This document shows positions 34,441-43,925 of a stretch of 64,000 nt of DNA, piece after piece (position 1 is the first letter of the stretch; every line of letters begins with the position of its first letter). Origin of the DNA: Dama dama (Eukaryota > Chordata > Mammalia > Artiodactyla > Cervidae); assembly GCF_033118175.1 (NCBI RefSeq), contig NC_083711.1, positions 49,672,001-49,736,000 on the forward strand, in the 5' to 3' direction. The translations under genes and the position numbers were made by a program. Under the pieces are notes generated by a model. It had not been told where the DNA came from. It worked only from the letters and a program-made list of their open reading frames with translations, and did not search any database.

Positions 34441-35115
34441 AGGTTAATGGCGAAAAGATTCTCCCCCATTAGGGACACCCAGAGAGGCTCACAGAGTTAC
34501 ATGAAGAGGAGAAAAGAGAGGAGGGAGATAGAGATGAGCAGGAGGAGAAAAAGGGGGACTCAAGAGGAGAGAGACATATCTACGCAGCTGTCTGTTCCCA
34601 GAGTGTTCTCCGTATCTCAGACACCTAGAAAGATTCACAGAATTGGATTGGGAAGAGAAGGGGAAAGGAGGAAATAGAGGTGTTCTGAGGTAGAAAACAG
34701 AGAGTCAAGATTGGGAGAGAATAATCTTCAGTTTAAAAATAGGGCTTCTCTTTTTTTTTTTTGTAAGGTTATAGTGTATTGAAAATGAAAATTAAGGAGT
34801 AGTAGAGGAGTACTAGAAGACTTTAAAAGAAATAAGAGAAAAAGAAAAATAGAAAAAAGAAGAGAAAAAGGAAAGAAAAAAAAGAAGAAAAAAGAAAAAA
34901 AAAAGAAAAAGAAAAGAAAAAAAAAAAGAGAAAAAAAAATTTTTTTTCCCCCCTAATTAAAAAAATCGTAAAAATCTATGAAAATGAAAGTTAAGGAGTA
35001 ATGGGGGAGTAATAGGGAATTTTAAAGGAAAATAAAAGAGAAAAAATAAAAAAAGAAAAAAAAATTTTTTTAAATTTTTTCTTCCTTACTTAGAAAAAAA
35101 AAAAAAAAGTAAAAA
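34441..35115 (+). repeat. Homopurine tract with tandem duplicated blocks in L1 5'UTR
   Basis: Long A/G-only runs such as 34856-34939. A block starting GAAAATGAAAATTAAGGAGT at 34781 recurs at 34980 (period about 199 bp), each ending in an A/G-rich run then a T run. A looser pair, CTCACAGAGTT near 34489 and TTCACAGAATT near 34633, suggests another repeat of about 145 bp. T-rich arms next to A-rich arms (34940-34947, 35064-35086) could form hairpins. Confidence 0.75.
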
Positions 35116-35464
35116 TATATCTAGGAATTTCTCTGGAGCTGTTGCGGTCAGTGTGGGTTCGGCTCAGTTTCAGATAGCTCCTCGTTCCAGCTTTCACTTC
35201 TCGATGTCTACAGGCCCCTTCCGGTGTATTCCGTGTTTTCTACGGGGATTTTAATCTGTTGCACCAGTCCCTTCTGAAGCGGTTCCCTTTGTTTATTTGG
35301 CTTCTGTTTGCCGGTCTCTTCAGAGCCTCATTTCCGCCCTGACACAGGCGGGCGGAGGTGGACTCTTATTCAGGTAGCTAGTTCCGTCGCTCTGCGGGGA
35401 CGAGCTGGCACCGCGGGGAGGGGATCGCACCGCGGGGCGGGGCTGGCGCTGCAGGGCGGGGCTG

Positions 35465-36160
35465 ATGCTGCTTTCTCCGTCTGCGCCGCTCAGGCTCCCG
35501 GCTGTTCTATATGGAGCGCGCCCCGCGCTGCGCGCGGTTCCAGCCCTCGGGTGTTCCACAAAAGCATGGAACGAAAAGCTGCGCCTGCTCTCTGTGCCTT
35601 CCCCGTCAGAGCGGTCCAGGCAGCCAGGGGCTCGGTGGGCGCACTCTCCCCAGGTGTGGCGCGCCCACTCGCTTCCGCGGACCCAGTCTCAGTTTCCGCT
35701 GGCGCCAGTCGGGTGCGCGCGCCTTCTGCCCTCCGCGTCCCCAGCCCCAGTCCCGCCCGCGCCGGTCGGGTGCCTGCGCCCTGTGTCTCGCCGCGACCTT
35801 CCCCTCCCCCCTGCCTCCTGCCTCCGGCGGGGCTGGGCCGGTCCGCAGCCTGCGAGCTCCTCTCTGGATTTTCTCGGTCCCTTTGTTCTGCGAACGGCCG
35901 GCAGTGTGTTCCGGCCGGTTAATTTTCTCTCTCTCTTTGGGTCTCCCACAGTTCAAGTTGGCAACTCACAGAAGCTCCCTCCGATTGTCCTCAGGGCACT
36001 CAGGCCCGGACCCTACCCCAAGCAATGCCGCCTAAGACTCCCTTCCCCGGACGGATCTCCGTCCTTAGCTCTTTTGTCTCACTTTTTATCTTTATATTTT
36101 GTCCTACCTCCTTTCGAAGACAGTGCGCTGCCTTTCTGGGCGCCTGATGACCTCAGCTAG
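35465..36160 (+). other. Antisense open frames in L1 5'UTR (231 and 174 codons)
   Basis: Running opposite to the L1, an ATG at 35465 opens 231 codons (to 36160). Another ATG at 35511 opens 174 codons in a different frame (to 36035). The third frame is open from about 35308 but only from a TTG. No domain is recognisable. The translations are rich in Ala, Pro, Arg and Ser, as expected from GC-rich DNA. Primate L1 5'UTRs carry an antisense frame called ORF0, which makes this worth recording, but stop-codon scarcity in GC-rich sequence explains it equally well. Confidence 0.3.
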
Positions 36161-36253
36161 CGATCAGAAGTTGTTTTGTGAAGTTTGTTCTGCGTTCAGT
36201 TATTCCTTTGATGAATTTGTAGGAGAGAAAGTGGTCTCCCCGTCCTACTCCTC

Positions 36254-36264
36254 CGCCATCTTGG
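36254..36264 (-). promoter_or_regulatory. YY1-like site at 5' terminus of the full-length L1
   Basis: CGCCATCTTGG is the complement of CCAAGATGGCG, an intact YY1 consensus core within about 20 bp of the L1 5' end. The same arrangement sets the start point in human L1. Confidence 0.65.
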
Positions 36265-36495
36265 CTCCTCCCTCCTAAATATGTATTTTTGAGTGTTGCA
36301 TCCTCTTCTTGGATTGATCTCTGATCATTATGTCCTTCTTTGTCTCTTGTTACAGTCTTTAAATTCTATTTTGTCTGACATGAGAATTACTACTCCAGCT
36401 TTCTCTTTCTTTCCAATTGTATGGAATACTTTTTCCATCTGTTTACTTTCAGCCTCTGTGTGTGTCTTTTAGATCTTGTAGGCTGCATATATATA

Positions 36496-36570
36496 TATTT
36501 GAAAATATTCTTATATTTTGAGATAGGCCTATATCACTATGAGCTTTCCTTTTAGAACTGCTTTGCTGCA
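36496..36570 (+). repeat. 75-bp copied segment of L1 ORF2 inside L1 ORF2 start
   Basis: This segment matches 27994-28068 with about four differences (shared words TTTGAAAATATTCTTATATT and TGAGCTTTCCTTTTAGAACT). The left copy is at its normal ORF2 position in the same old L1. The right copy interrupts the ORF2 N-terminal region between a GGCTGCATATATATA stretch and GTTCTTGTTTTTTT. Before the young L1 landed, the two were under 1 kb apart. Confidence 0.85.
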
Positions 36571-37550
36571 GTTCTTGTTTTTTTGCATCCATTCAGCCAC
36601 TCTATATCTTTTGATTGGGGCATTAGGTCCATTTACATTTAAAGTAATCATTGATAGGTTTGTTCGTTTGCCATTCTGTTACTTGTCTTCTGGTTGTTTT
36701 TCTAGTTCTCTTTTCCTTTCTTCTTTAAGTTTCTTCCCTATAGTTTAAGATTTTCTTAAGTATTATATTTACATTTCTTTATCTTTTTTGGGGAGTACTT
36801 ATTATAGGTTTTTGGTTCTGGTTACCATGGGATTCATATTTATCTATCTATCTACATGGCACTATATATTCCCTCTAGTGCTTGTTTAAGTTGATAGTCA
36901 CTTGGGTTCAAATACATTCTAGAAGGACTTCATTTTCCCTCCTCAAGCCCTAGGTTTCTTGTTTTTGATGTTATGTTTTACATCTTTTTACTTTGAGTAT
37001 CCATTAACTACCTACTGTAGTTAAAGTTGATTTATGATTTTGTCTTTTAGTCTTTATATTGGCTTTTTAGTTGGTTGATCCACTGTCTTTACCATATATG
37101 TGTTTTTACCAGTGAGATTTTTTGCTTTCATACATTTTTGCATTTCTGGTTATGAACTTTTCTTTTCCCTTTAACATCCTTGTAAGACCAGTAATGCAGT
37201 TTTATCATTTTTGTCTGTTTCGGAAACTCTTTCTCTCTCCCTCAATTTGGAATGATAGCCTTACTCAGTTGTAACTTTTTTTCACTTCAACACTTTAGGT
37301 ACATTATGCTATTCCCTTATGGCATGCAGTTTCTACTTTGAAAGCAGCTGATGGCCTTACAAAGCTTCCCTTGTATGTGAATCACTTTTCTTCTCTTGCT
37401 GCCTTTCATATTTTCTCTTTAAAGTTTTCCATTTTAATTCTGAAATGCCTTGGTGTGGGTTTCTTTGGGTTCATTCTGTTTGGTATTCTCTTTGATTTCT
37501 GGACCTGGATATTTGTTTCCTTCTTCAGTTTAGGGAAGTTTTCAGCCACT

Positions 37551-37669
37551 TTTTTTTGGGCTGCACCACATGGCTTGTGTGATCTTAGTTCCCCTACCAG
37601 GGATTGAACCTGGGCCACATAAAAGTGAAAGTGCTAAGTCCTAATCACTGGACGACCAGGGAATGCTCA
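37551..37669 (-). mobile_element. CHR-type tRNA-derived SINE
   Basis: An antisense copy opening with TTTTTTTGGGCTGCACCACA. It has the B-box complement GGGATTGAACCTGGG and ends AATCACTGGACGACCAGGGA. TSD TCAGCCACT lies at 37542-37550 and 37670-37678. CHR SINEs are shared by ruminants, whales and hippos. It lies within ORF1 of the old L1. Confidence 0.85.
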
Positions 37670-37895
37670 TCAGCCACTATTTCTTAAAATAATTTTCTGG
37701 CCCTTTCTCTCTTCTCTTTCTGGGCCTCCTATAATACAAATATTAGCATGCTTGACATTGTCATGGGTTTCTGAAAGTATATTCTTTTAAAATCTTTTTC
37801 TTTTTATTGTTTTGATTGGACGATTTCCATCATTCTATCTTCCAGGTCACTTATACATTCTTATGTAGCATATAATCTCCTGTCAATTCCCTCTA

Positions 37896-37925
37896 GTGTG
37901 TGTGTATATATATATATATATATAT
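37896..37925 (+). repeat. (TG)n(TA)n microsatellite
   Basis: A short GTGTGTGT run passes into about 12 TA units and then a T run, within old L1 ORF1 sequence. Confidence 0.85.
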
Positions 37926-38621
37926 TTTTTTTTTAATTACATTTCTGTATTCTTCAGCTCTGGTTGATTCTTTCCTCTATTTTCTAATTCTTTGTTGGAG
38001 TTTTCACTGTGTACTTTCATTCTTCTCCCAAGTTTTGTAGACTCTGTGGCTTTGAAGTCTCTATCATGTAAATTACTTACCTCTGTTTCATTAGGCATTT
38101 TTTCCCCTGGGCATTTTTGTCTATTCTTTTAGAATAAACTCCTCTGTCTCCTCATTTTGTTTGATTTTCTGTGGTTGCTTCTATGAATTAGGTGAAATAG
38201 TTACCTCCTCTGGTCTTGAAGATGTAGCCTTGGGTTGGAGCATTCCCTGTGTAGACTGCGTGTGCTGGGGTCACTTTGGCAGGCCAACTGGGGCTGAAGC
38301 GGGGGGAGTTGCAGGGTGCGCTAGGTTGGATCAGGGTCACCTTGGCTGAATGGCTAGAAATGGAGCAGGTTCAGGTTAGAGCTTTCCCAAAGCATGCCAA
38401 AACTACTGTCCTGGTGGGATGGCTGGAGCTGCAATGGGCACAGTGTATGCCTGGGCTGCTGCCTTGGAGGGACAGCTGGCATTGGGATGGATGTAGGCCA
38501 GGAGCCTGGTGGGGTGGTGGCTTTGGTGGACTAGCTAGAGTGCCAGCCACTTTTCAAACTCCTGCCTGAGCTGGAACTCAGTGAGAATGAGTTTATGTGT
38601 GAGACCTTTAAAAGCAGAGTC

Positions 38622-38878
38622 CACATGAAGACAAAAGCAGAGACTGAAGTGATGTATCTACAAGCCAGGGGACACCAAGAATTGCTGGCAACCATAAGAA
38701 GCTAGGAGAGAAGCATGGAGTAGATTCTCCCTCAGGAACTTTAGTAGGTATTAATAACTGCTGAAGCCTTGGTTTCAGACTTCCAACCTCCAGAACAGTT
38801 AGAGAATAGATTTCTGCTGTCTTCTGCTATCCAATCTGTGGTAGTTTATTATGGCAGCCTTAAGAGACTAGTACTCTG
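38622..38878 (+). mobile_element. MLT1 LTR 3' half within the retrocopy
   Basis: Words in MLT1 order: ACATGAAGACAAAAGCAGAG, TCTACAAGCCAGGGGACACC, CAACCATAAGAAGCTAGGAG, GACTTCCAACCTCCAGAACA, ending TTATGGCAGCCTTAAGAGAC. It begins exactly at the TSD edge, so it is the 5' end of the copied RNA or a 5'-truncation point. Confidence 0.8.
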
Positions 38879-39208
38879 ACCCACCCCCCTCAAAAAAAAT
38901 CTTGAATAATATGCATGAAAAAAACCCTGCTTCAATAAACACAAAATCAGCTTCAAAATATTATAGTGTAAAAACACATTATCTATTTTTTATAATTAAG
39001 CTGTTTGTGACAATCATTCTTACCTTCCTCTTAGTCTTAGTTGTAGGATGAATAATCAAATACATGAATGAGTTTCAAATAATTAACACTGGAGAATGGT
39101 TTTGGGGAATTTATACAGTACATATAGAAAATAAAAACAGATTATTAAAATGAATGTACATTGCTTTTCCAATAAAATATAAATTATATAAAACAGAAAA
39201 AAAAAAAA
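38622..39208 (+). mobile_element. Polyadenylated retrocopy containing an MLT1 LTR end, 13-bp TSD
   Basis: A 587-bp plus-strand insertion into the old L1 5'UTR. Identical 13-mers TAAAAGCAGAGTC lie at 38609-38621 and 39209-39221, and the L1 sequence is continuous across them. The 5' part (38622-38878) is the 3' half of an MLT1 LTR. The following 320 bp is unassigned and AT-rich. AATAAA at 39171-39176 precedes a 12-A tail (39197-39208). This has all the marks of L1-driven copying of a polyadenylated RNA. The source transcript is unknown, and no open frame of note is present. Confidence 0.85.
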
Positions 39209-39675
39209 TAAAAGCAGAGTCTAGATTTCCTTCAGCTCCCTGGCCCTCCCAGAGTTAAGCCCTATTATTTTTCAAAGCCAGTTTTATGGGCTCATCTTCC
39301 CAGTGCTTGTCCCCAGAGCTGAGGTGCCCAGTGTGGGACTTGAACCCTTTGCTCCTTAGAGAGTACCTTTGCATTTGTGACATCTCCTTCTGCTTATGGG
39401 TCACTGTGCTGGGGTTTGGGTCCTGGCTAGATTATGGGTCTTCCCTTCTTACCCATCGTGATGTGATTTTCTTTGTATCCTTAATTGTAGATGAGCTGTT
39501 CTGCTAGTCTTCAGGTCCTTTTCAGAGAGAGTTTCTCTAGAAGTAATTGTTTCCTAGAAGTAATTAATTGACAGTAATTCTGTCAAAGTAATTGTCTAAA
39601 TGTAAAAGTTTTGGTGTCTGTAGAGGAGATGAGCTCAGGGTCTTCCTATTCTGCTGTCTTGATCCTGCCTCCTGA

Positions 39676-40939
39676 TTCTTGATTCTTACCTTGTCTTCTG
39701 AGAAGCTGAATGGACTTTAGTCTAAAATGTGTGCGTACAATCCATGCTTTTAGACTTCATTTCAAGATTTCAGTGTTCTCTATTTGGATGTGGGTGTCTG
39801 AACCAAATGGTCAAATTCTTAACTCTGGATTTGGTCCTGGATCTAGTTGTCAACCTCAGATGATGCCTCAGTGACTACAACCAACAAGATGACCTAGGCA
39901 AGACTCCTGTTTTCATAGGTGGATCTTGAGCAATTTCTGTCCCCAGGTGCCTGGCAGGAACATTGATTAAGACATCCTTGCATGTCTATTTGGAACCCAG
40001 GAGGTTGTGCCAGTTGCCAACACTACTCACTCATTTGGCTTCCATGGGTGTGGGAACTTCATGTTCTTGGCAGAGGGCAGAGAAGTTTTGATTTTCCCTA
40101 CCAGTCCCTTCTGCCGCTAAGCGCAGGGTGCCTCTGCAGGGATGGGCTTCAGCTGGGGAGCTTTTCCTTCCATGTTGCACCTTTAACTCTGGCCGCCAGT
40201 TGTTGTAGGACTCTGACATGAGTTCTTGTCTCAATTTTTCTAGCTGTAGAGTGAGATTAATGAGAGTAGATCAGGTGTTGTGCTGATATGGGAAGAGTTT
40301 GAAAGAATCTTATGAATCATTATGTCCCACACAGACTTAGAGACAGTAAATGATAGTTCATGGCACAGCTGGGACTAAATCCAGGTCTCTAGATTCCTAG
40401 TCTAGGATTTTTTCTGTCTTGCTTTGACCTGTCCTAAGTAACTGTGTTCAGAAAAGTGGAAGCTAAAATAAATAGAGCATGGGTTGATTTATGACCTCAG
40501 AATCTTATGCTTTGTTCTATTATATATGCAGCAACTTTCCAAACTGGTCTTTGTGTTTCCTTCCTCTATCTTTCTCTTTAGGCTATTTTCTAGCCATTTT
40601 GGGGGTAAGTTTTCAAATATTTCTGAGGTCGAACCTCAGAATTCAGCTTATTTTAACTGTAATCTATTTCACATTTTTGAGTATATTTTCAGCATCATGG
40701 AGGTATTTGGTGGGTAAAAGATGAATAAGACCTAGCACCTGACCTGGAAGCATGTACAGTCTAGAAGACAAACAAGCAAAAATACAGAATGATAGTTGCC
40801 ATAATAGAAATCTACCTAAAGTATTCAGCAGAGAAAACGTGCTGACTGAGTAACTTCAGGGAGTGGAGCATGGAAGGCAAGGAGATGGAAACTAAGTTGG
40901 AATTTGAAGAAAAACAGCAACTGGAATTGAAAAACTGAC
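39676..40939. other. Unassigned with weak MIR and L2 remnants
   Basis: About 40330-40410 (GGCACAGCTGGGACTAAATC) looks like antisense MIR. About 40715-40930 (GACCTGGAAGCATGTACAGT, AACTTCAGGGAGTGGAGCAT) looks like L2. The rest is unassigned; no gene seen. Confidence 0.4.
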
Positions 40940-41470
40940 TTTTTACAAATGGAAATATAATGGATTTACAGTATTGTGTTAGTTTCAACTGTACAGCAAA
41001 ATGATTTGGTTATACGTATATATATAATTTAAAAAGTCTTTTTTCAAATGTTAAAAATTTAAAAAAATTTTAAATCACTTTGCCGAACACTTGAAGCTTT
41101 CATGACATTGTTACTCAACTAGACTCCAATATAAAATAAAAAGTTTTTAAGAAACTGAAGAAAAAACTTGATTAAGAATGAAAACAAATACTTTTTCATT
41201 TTAGGTTGTTATGAGATATTGAATGCATTTCCCCATGCTAAACAGTAACTCTTTGTTATCTACCTATTTTATATATGGTAATGTGTATCTGTTAATCCCA
41301 TACTCCTAATTTATCTCTGCTTCCCTTTTGGTAACCATAAATTTGTTTTCTATGCCTATGAGTCTGATTCTGTTTCATAAATAAGTTTATTTGTACTATG
41401 TTTTAGTTTCCGTGTATTAGTGACATCATATGGTATTTGTTACTGACTTGCTTTTTAATTCATGCTTCTA
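40940..41470 (-). mobile_element. LINE-1 3'UTR, antisense, with a short sense L1 end inside
   Basis: An antisense 3'UTR (GGATTTACAGTATTGTGTTA, GTACAGCAAAATGATTTGGT, then ATGCTAAACAGTAACTCTTT and TTGGTAACCATAAATTTGTT) is split around 41065-41150. There, a sense L1 terminus (AAATCACTTTGCCGAACACT, then AGACTCCAATATAAAATA) is embedded. The two orientations create an inverted pair. Confidence 0.65.
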
Positions 41471-41632
41471 CTCAGGTACTACTTTATTTAGCATAACAAA
41501 AATTGTGTTGCTAATGCTTCCACAAGATAATATCCAGACTGGTACAAGTTGGAACTTAGACTGCATGCAGAGCAACTCACCAGGAAAGTTTAGGACTTGG
41601 CTCAGATACTGTTTAAGTAACACACCATTATT

Positions 41633-42228
41633 TTTAAAAAATTTATTTATTTTTTAATTGAAGGATAATTGCTTTACATAATTTTGTTGTTTTCTGTCAA
41701 ACATCAGCATGAATCAGCCACAGGCGTACCTATGCCCCCTCCCTCACTAACCTCCTTCCCACCTCCCTCCCCATCCCATCCCTCTAAGTTGATAGAAAGC
41801 ATCTGATTGAGTTCCCTGAGACATACAGCAAATTCCCATTGGCTATCTACTTTACATATGGTAATATGAGTTTCCATGTTACTCTCTCCATACATCTCAC
41901 CCTCTCCTCCCTTCTCCCCGTGTCCATACGTCTTTTCTCTATGTCTCTCCATTGCTGCCTTGCAAATAAATTCACCAGTACCATCTTTCTAGATATTTAT
42001 CTTTCTCTTTCTGACTTCACTCTGTATAATACGCTCTAGGTTCATCCACCTCACTAGAACTGACTCACATGCATTCTTTTGTTGGCTGAGTAATACTCCA
42101 TTGTGTATATGTACCACAACTTTTTATCCATTCGTCTGTTGAGGGACATCTAGGTTGCTTCCATGTTCTAGCTACTGTAAATAACGCTGCAATGAACATT
42201 GGGGTACATGTGTCTTCTTGAATTTTGG
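41633..42228 (-). mobile_element. 5'-truncated LINE-1 with 17-bp TSD
   Basis: An antisense L1 3'UTR and ORF2 C-terminus, more diverged than the youngest copies. On the minus strand near 42090-42230 the frame reads DTCTPMFIAALFTVARTWKQ. Identical 17-mers AGTAACACACCATTATT lie at 41616-41632 and 42229-42245. Confidence 0.95.
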
Positions 42229-42327
42229 AGTAACACACCATTATTGATGAAGCTAAAGACAAACACTGCTGTCCCTATAGCCAGAAAACAGATAGATATG
42301 GCTCTTCAGGTTAAATCCGTAACATTT

Positions 42328-42540
42328 GTTAACATTTTTTGAGCATTTATTGTGTGTTGTACTTTGGGCCTGTTACAAGCACTATATTATTGAATTATTA
42401 CACTAATGATATAAAGCAGGTGCCAGTACTTTTTACAGGTGAGAAAATAAAAGCTCAGAGAGGTAAAGAAGTGACTTTGCCCAAGGTCAGAGAGTAGAAA
42501 GTAGTGAGCCAGAATTTGAACTCAGGAGTGTCTCATTCCA
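42328..42540 (-). mobile_element. MIR SINE, antisense
   Basis: GAGCATTTATTGTGTGTTGT, TTTACAGGTGAGAAAATAAA, GCTCAGAGAGGTAAAGAAGT, TTGCCCAAGGTCAGAGAGTA and ATTTGAACTCAGGAGTGTCT follow the antisense MIR over nearly its whole length. Confidence 0.8.
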
Positions 42541-42559
42541 GGGACTGAACACTTAACTC

Positions 42560-42567
42560 GTGTGTGT

Positions 42568-42602
<35 letters not shown>
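42560..42602 (+). repeat. (TG)n microsatellite
   Basis: About 21 TG units with one TA interruption near 42571, abutting the tail of a Bov-tA SINE. In ruminants AC/TG repeats are often seeded from SINE tails. Confidence 0.95.
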
Positions 42603-42603
<1 letters not shown>

Positions 42604-42800
42604 ACGCTCAGTGGTGTCCAACTCTTTGCTACCCCATAGACTGTAGTCTGCCAGACTCCTCTGTTCATGGAATTTTCCAGGCAAGAATCCTAGAGCGGGT
42701 TGCCATTCCCTTCTCCAGGCTCCTGACCCAGAGACCAAACCTGCGTCTCTTGAATCTCCTGTGCTGGCAGGTGGGTCCCTGAGCCCTGCACCACCTCAGG
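42603..42800 (-). mobile_element. Bov-tA SINE, diverged
   Basis: An antisense copy (GCTCAGTGGTGTCCAACTCT, GAATTTTCCAGGCAAGAATC, ACCAAACCTGCGTCTCTTGA). The tRNA-like head at its right end is rearranged. No clean TSD was found. Confidence 0.8.
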
Positions 42801-43164
42801 GTTGTGTCAATTTCCATCCCTCTAGCAATACATGAGATGCGGCTTGCTTTATGACGATACATAGGAATTTGCTAGGTTCTTTGTCACGCCCTTCTTGGTT
42901 CCCCACAGAATGGCTGCCCCATAGTTTAAGGAATCTCTTGTTGGTTGACATTTATTTTATTTCCAGATTCTCAGTATCAAAAACGATGCATCCTTGAACA
43001 TTTCATGTATTGGTTTCTGAGTCTCCTTCTAGGAAACACCTACAAATGGAAACCCTGCTTCCAAGGCTATGCATGTGTACTGTTTGCCACTCTGACAGTT
43101 CGATGAAAATGAAAACAGGCTTTGAACGTTTATTTTTTGTGATACTATGTCTTCATATACTTAC
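42801..43164. other. Unassigned
   Basis: Nothing recognised. Confidence 0.4.
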
Positions 43165-43350
43165 TGCCTGAAAGAGTAGTCATTAAGAGCAAAGTCCTGG
43201 AATGAGATTGTCTGGATGTGACCCCAGTGTTCTCATTTGATGACTCTTTGGAAGGAACCAACCAAAGACAGATTACTTAACTCTCTCTGCCTCACAGGGC
43301 TGTTAGGAGAGTTTCATGGGCTAATACTTGCAAGGTGCTTCTACCATAAT
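43165..43350 (+). mobile_element. MIR SINE
   Basis: Sense MIR: AGTCATTAAGAGCAAAGTCC, ATTACTTAACTCTCTCTGCC, TCACAGGGCTGTTAGGAGAG, GCTAATACTTGCAAGGTGCT. A short non-MIR interruption lies near 43240-43265. Confidence 0.75.
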
Positions 43351-43925
43351 TTATGTGATTCTCCTAATTAATTTAACTTCACTGGAGAGAATGTGTATTT
43401 AGACAGTGTATGTCCTGCTATTCAGTTATGTGGTGACGTCTCTCATCTTTTCAGTTTCTTTTTAAATGCCCTTTACTTTTCTTTATTTATACTTTACACA
43501 TTTCTTTAACTTGACTCCTAAGCTTTTCTGATTACCAAAGAGAGTTGAACACACTATAGTTAAAGAAGAAATAATTTTTAATAAATTAATAAACATTCTT
43601 GATATTTAGTTGAGTCATTGTGTTGAGAGTTTATACAGTGTTACAGATTTCAGGTTACTTTTATTGTTGCATTATATCCTAGCACTGGAGCCCACTATCA
43701 GTATAATTAGGTCTGGATTCAAATCCTAGTTCTGATTTTAGTTAGTTTTTTAATGAGTTTTTTGACTATATCATTTCACCCTTCTGGGCTAAGTTTCCTT
43801 ACTAGAAGTAAGGGAATTAGGCTATGCTATTTTAAGCTCTCTTCTTACCCTAAATTTTTATTATTCTTTATACTCAAAAGACCTAATTGCCAGAGAGCCT
43901 GACCTGTAGGTTGGGGTCAAGTTAC
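43351..43925. other. Unassigned with a sense MIR near 43690-43850
   Basis: MIR words GGATTCAAATCCTAGTTCTG, TTCACCCTTCTGGGCTAAGT and TTCCTTACTAGAAGTAAGGG. The rest is AT-rich and unassigned. Confidence 0.6.

Larger units (their letters stand above)
28779..36274 (-). mobile_element. Full-length young ruminant LINE-1, 16-bp TSD
   Basis: A complete element of about 7.5 kb. The identical 16-mer CTAAATATGTATTTTT lies at 28763-28778 and 36275-36290. On the minus strand the order is a 5' terminus with GCCAAGATGGCGGAGGAG, a GC- and CpG-rich 5'UTR of about 2.35 kb, ORF1 (33922-32999), a spacer of about 50 bp, ORF2 (32947-29125), a 3'UTR with AATAAA (complement at 28792-28797), and a poly(A) tail (T run at about 28774-28785). 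It is inserted in the ORF2 of an older antisense L1. Discrete lesions rather than general decay mark it as recently inserted but dead. Confidence 0.96.
33923..36274 (-). promoter_or_regulatory. L1 5'UTR / internal promoter with CpG-rich block
   Basis: About 2.35 kb upstream of ORF1. The 35300-36130 part is dense in CpG and carries GC-box words (GGGGCGGGGC at 35434-35443, GGGCGGGGC at 35455-35463). The extreme 5' end has the YY1-like site. The middle (34441-35115) is a purine tract with internal repeats on the plus strand. L1 5'UTRs of this kind drive RNA polymerase II transcription from inside the element and are silenced by CpG methylation. That role is inferred from position and composition. 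Confidence 0.8.
24893..39675 (-). mobile_element. Old LINE-1 with 5'UTR, host of five later insertions
   Basis: Removing the insertions leaves about 4.5 kb of one minus-strand L1. It runs from mid ORF2 (24893-25100, reverse-transcriptase region), through ORF2 (26916-28762 and 36291-36670), the inter-ORF spacer (36670-37150) and ORF1 (37160-38100), to the 5'UTR (38100-38621 and 39209-39675). Its junctions match across each insertion. The ORF2 3' third and the 3'UTR are absent at left, where a T8 run (about 24893-24900) adjoins unrelated DNA. All frames are broken. The 5' end at about 39655-39675 keeps a decayed CTGCTGTCTTGATCC version of the YY1 region. Confidence 0.8.

Noticed and set aside
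35308..35922. 204-codon antisense frame as a gene
   Set aside because: Opens only from TTG. GC-rich composition explains the lack of stops. Only the ATG-started frames are mentioned, at low confidence.
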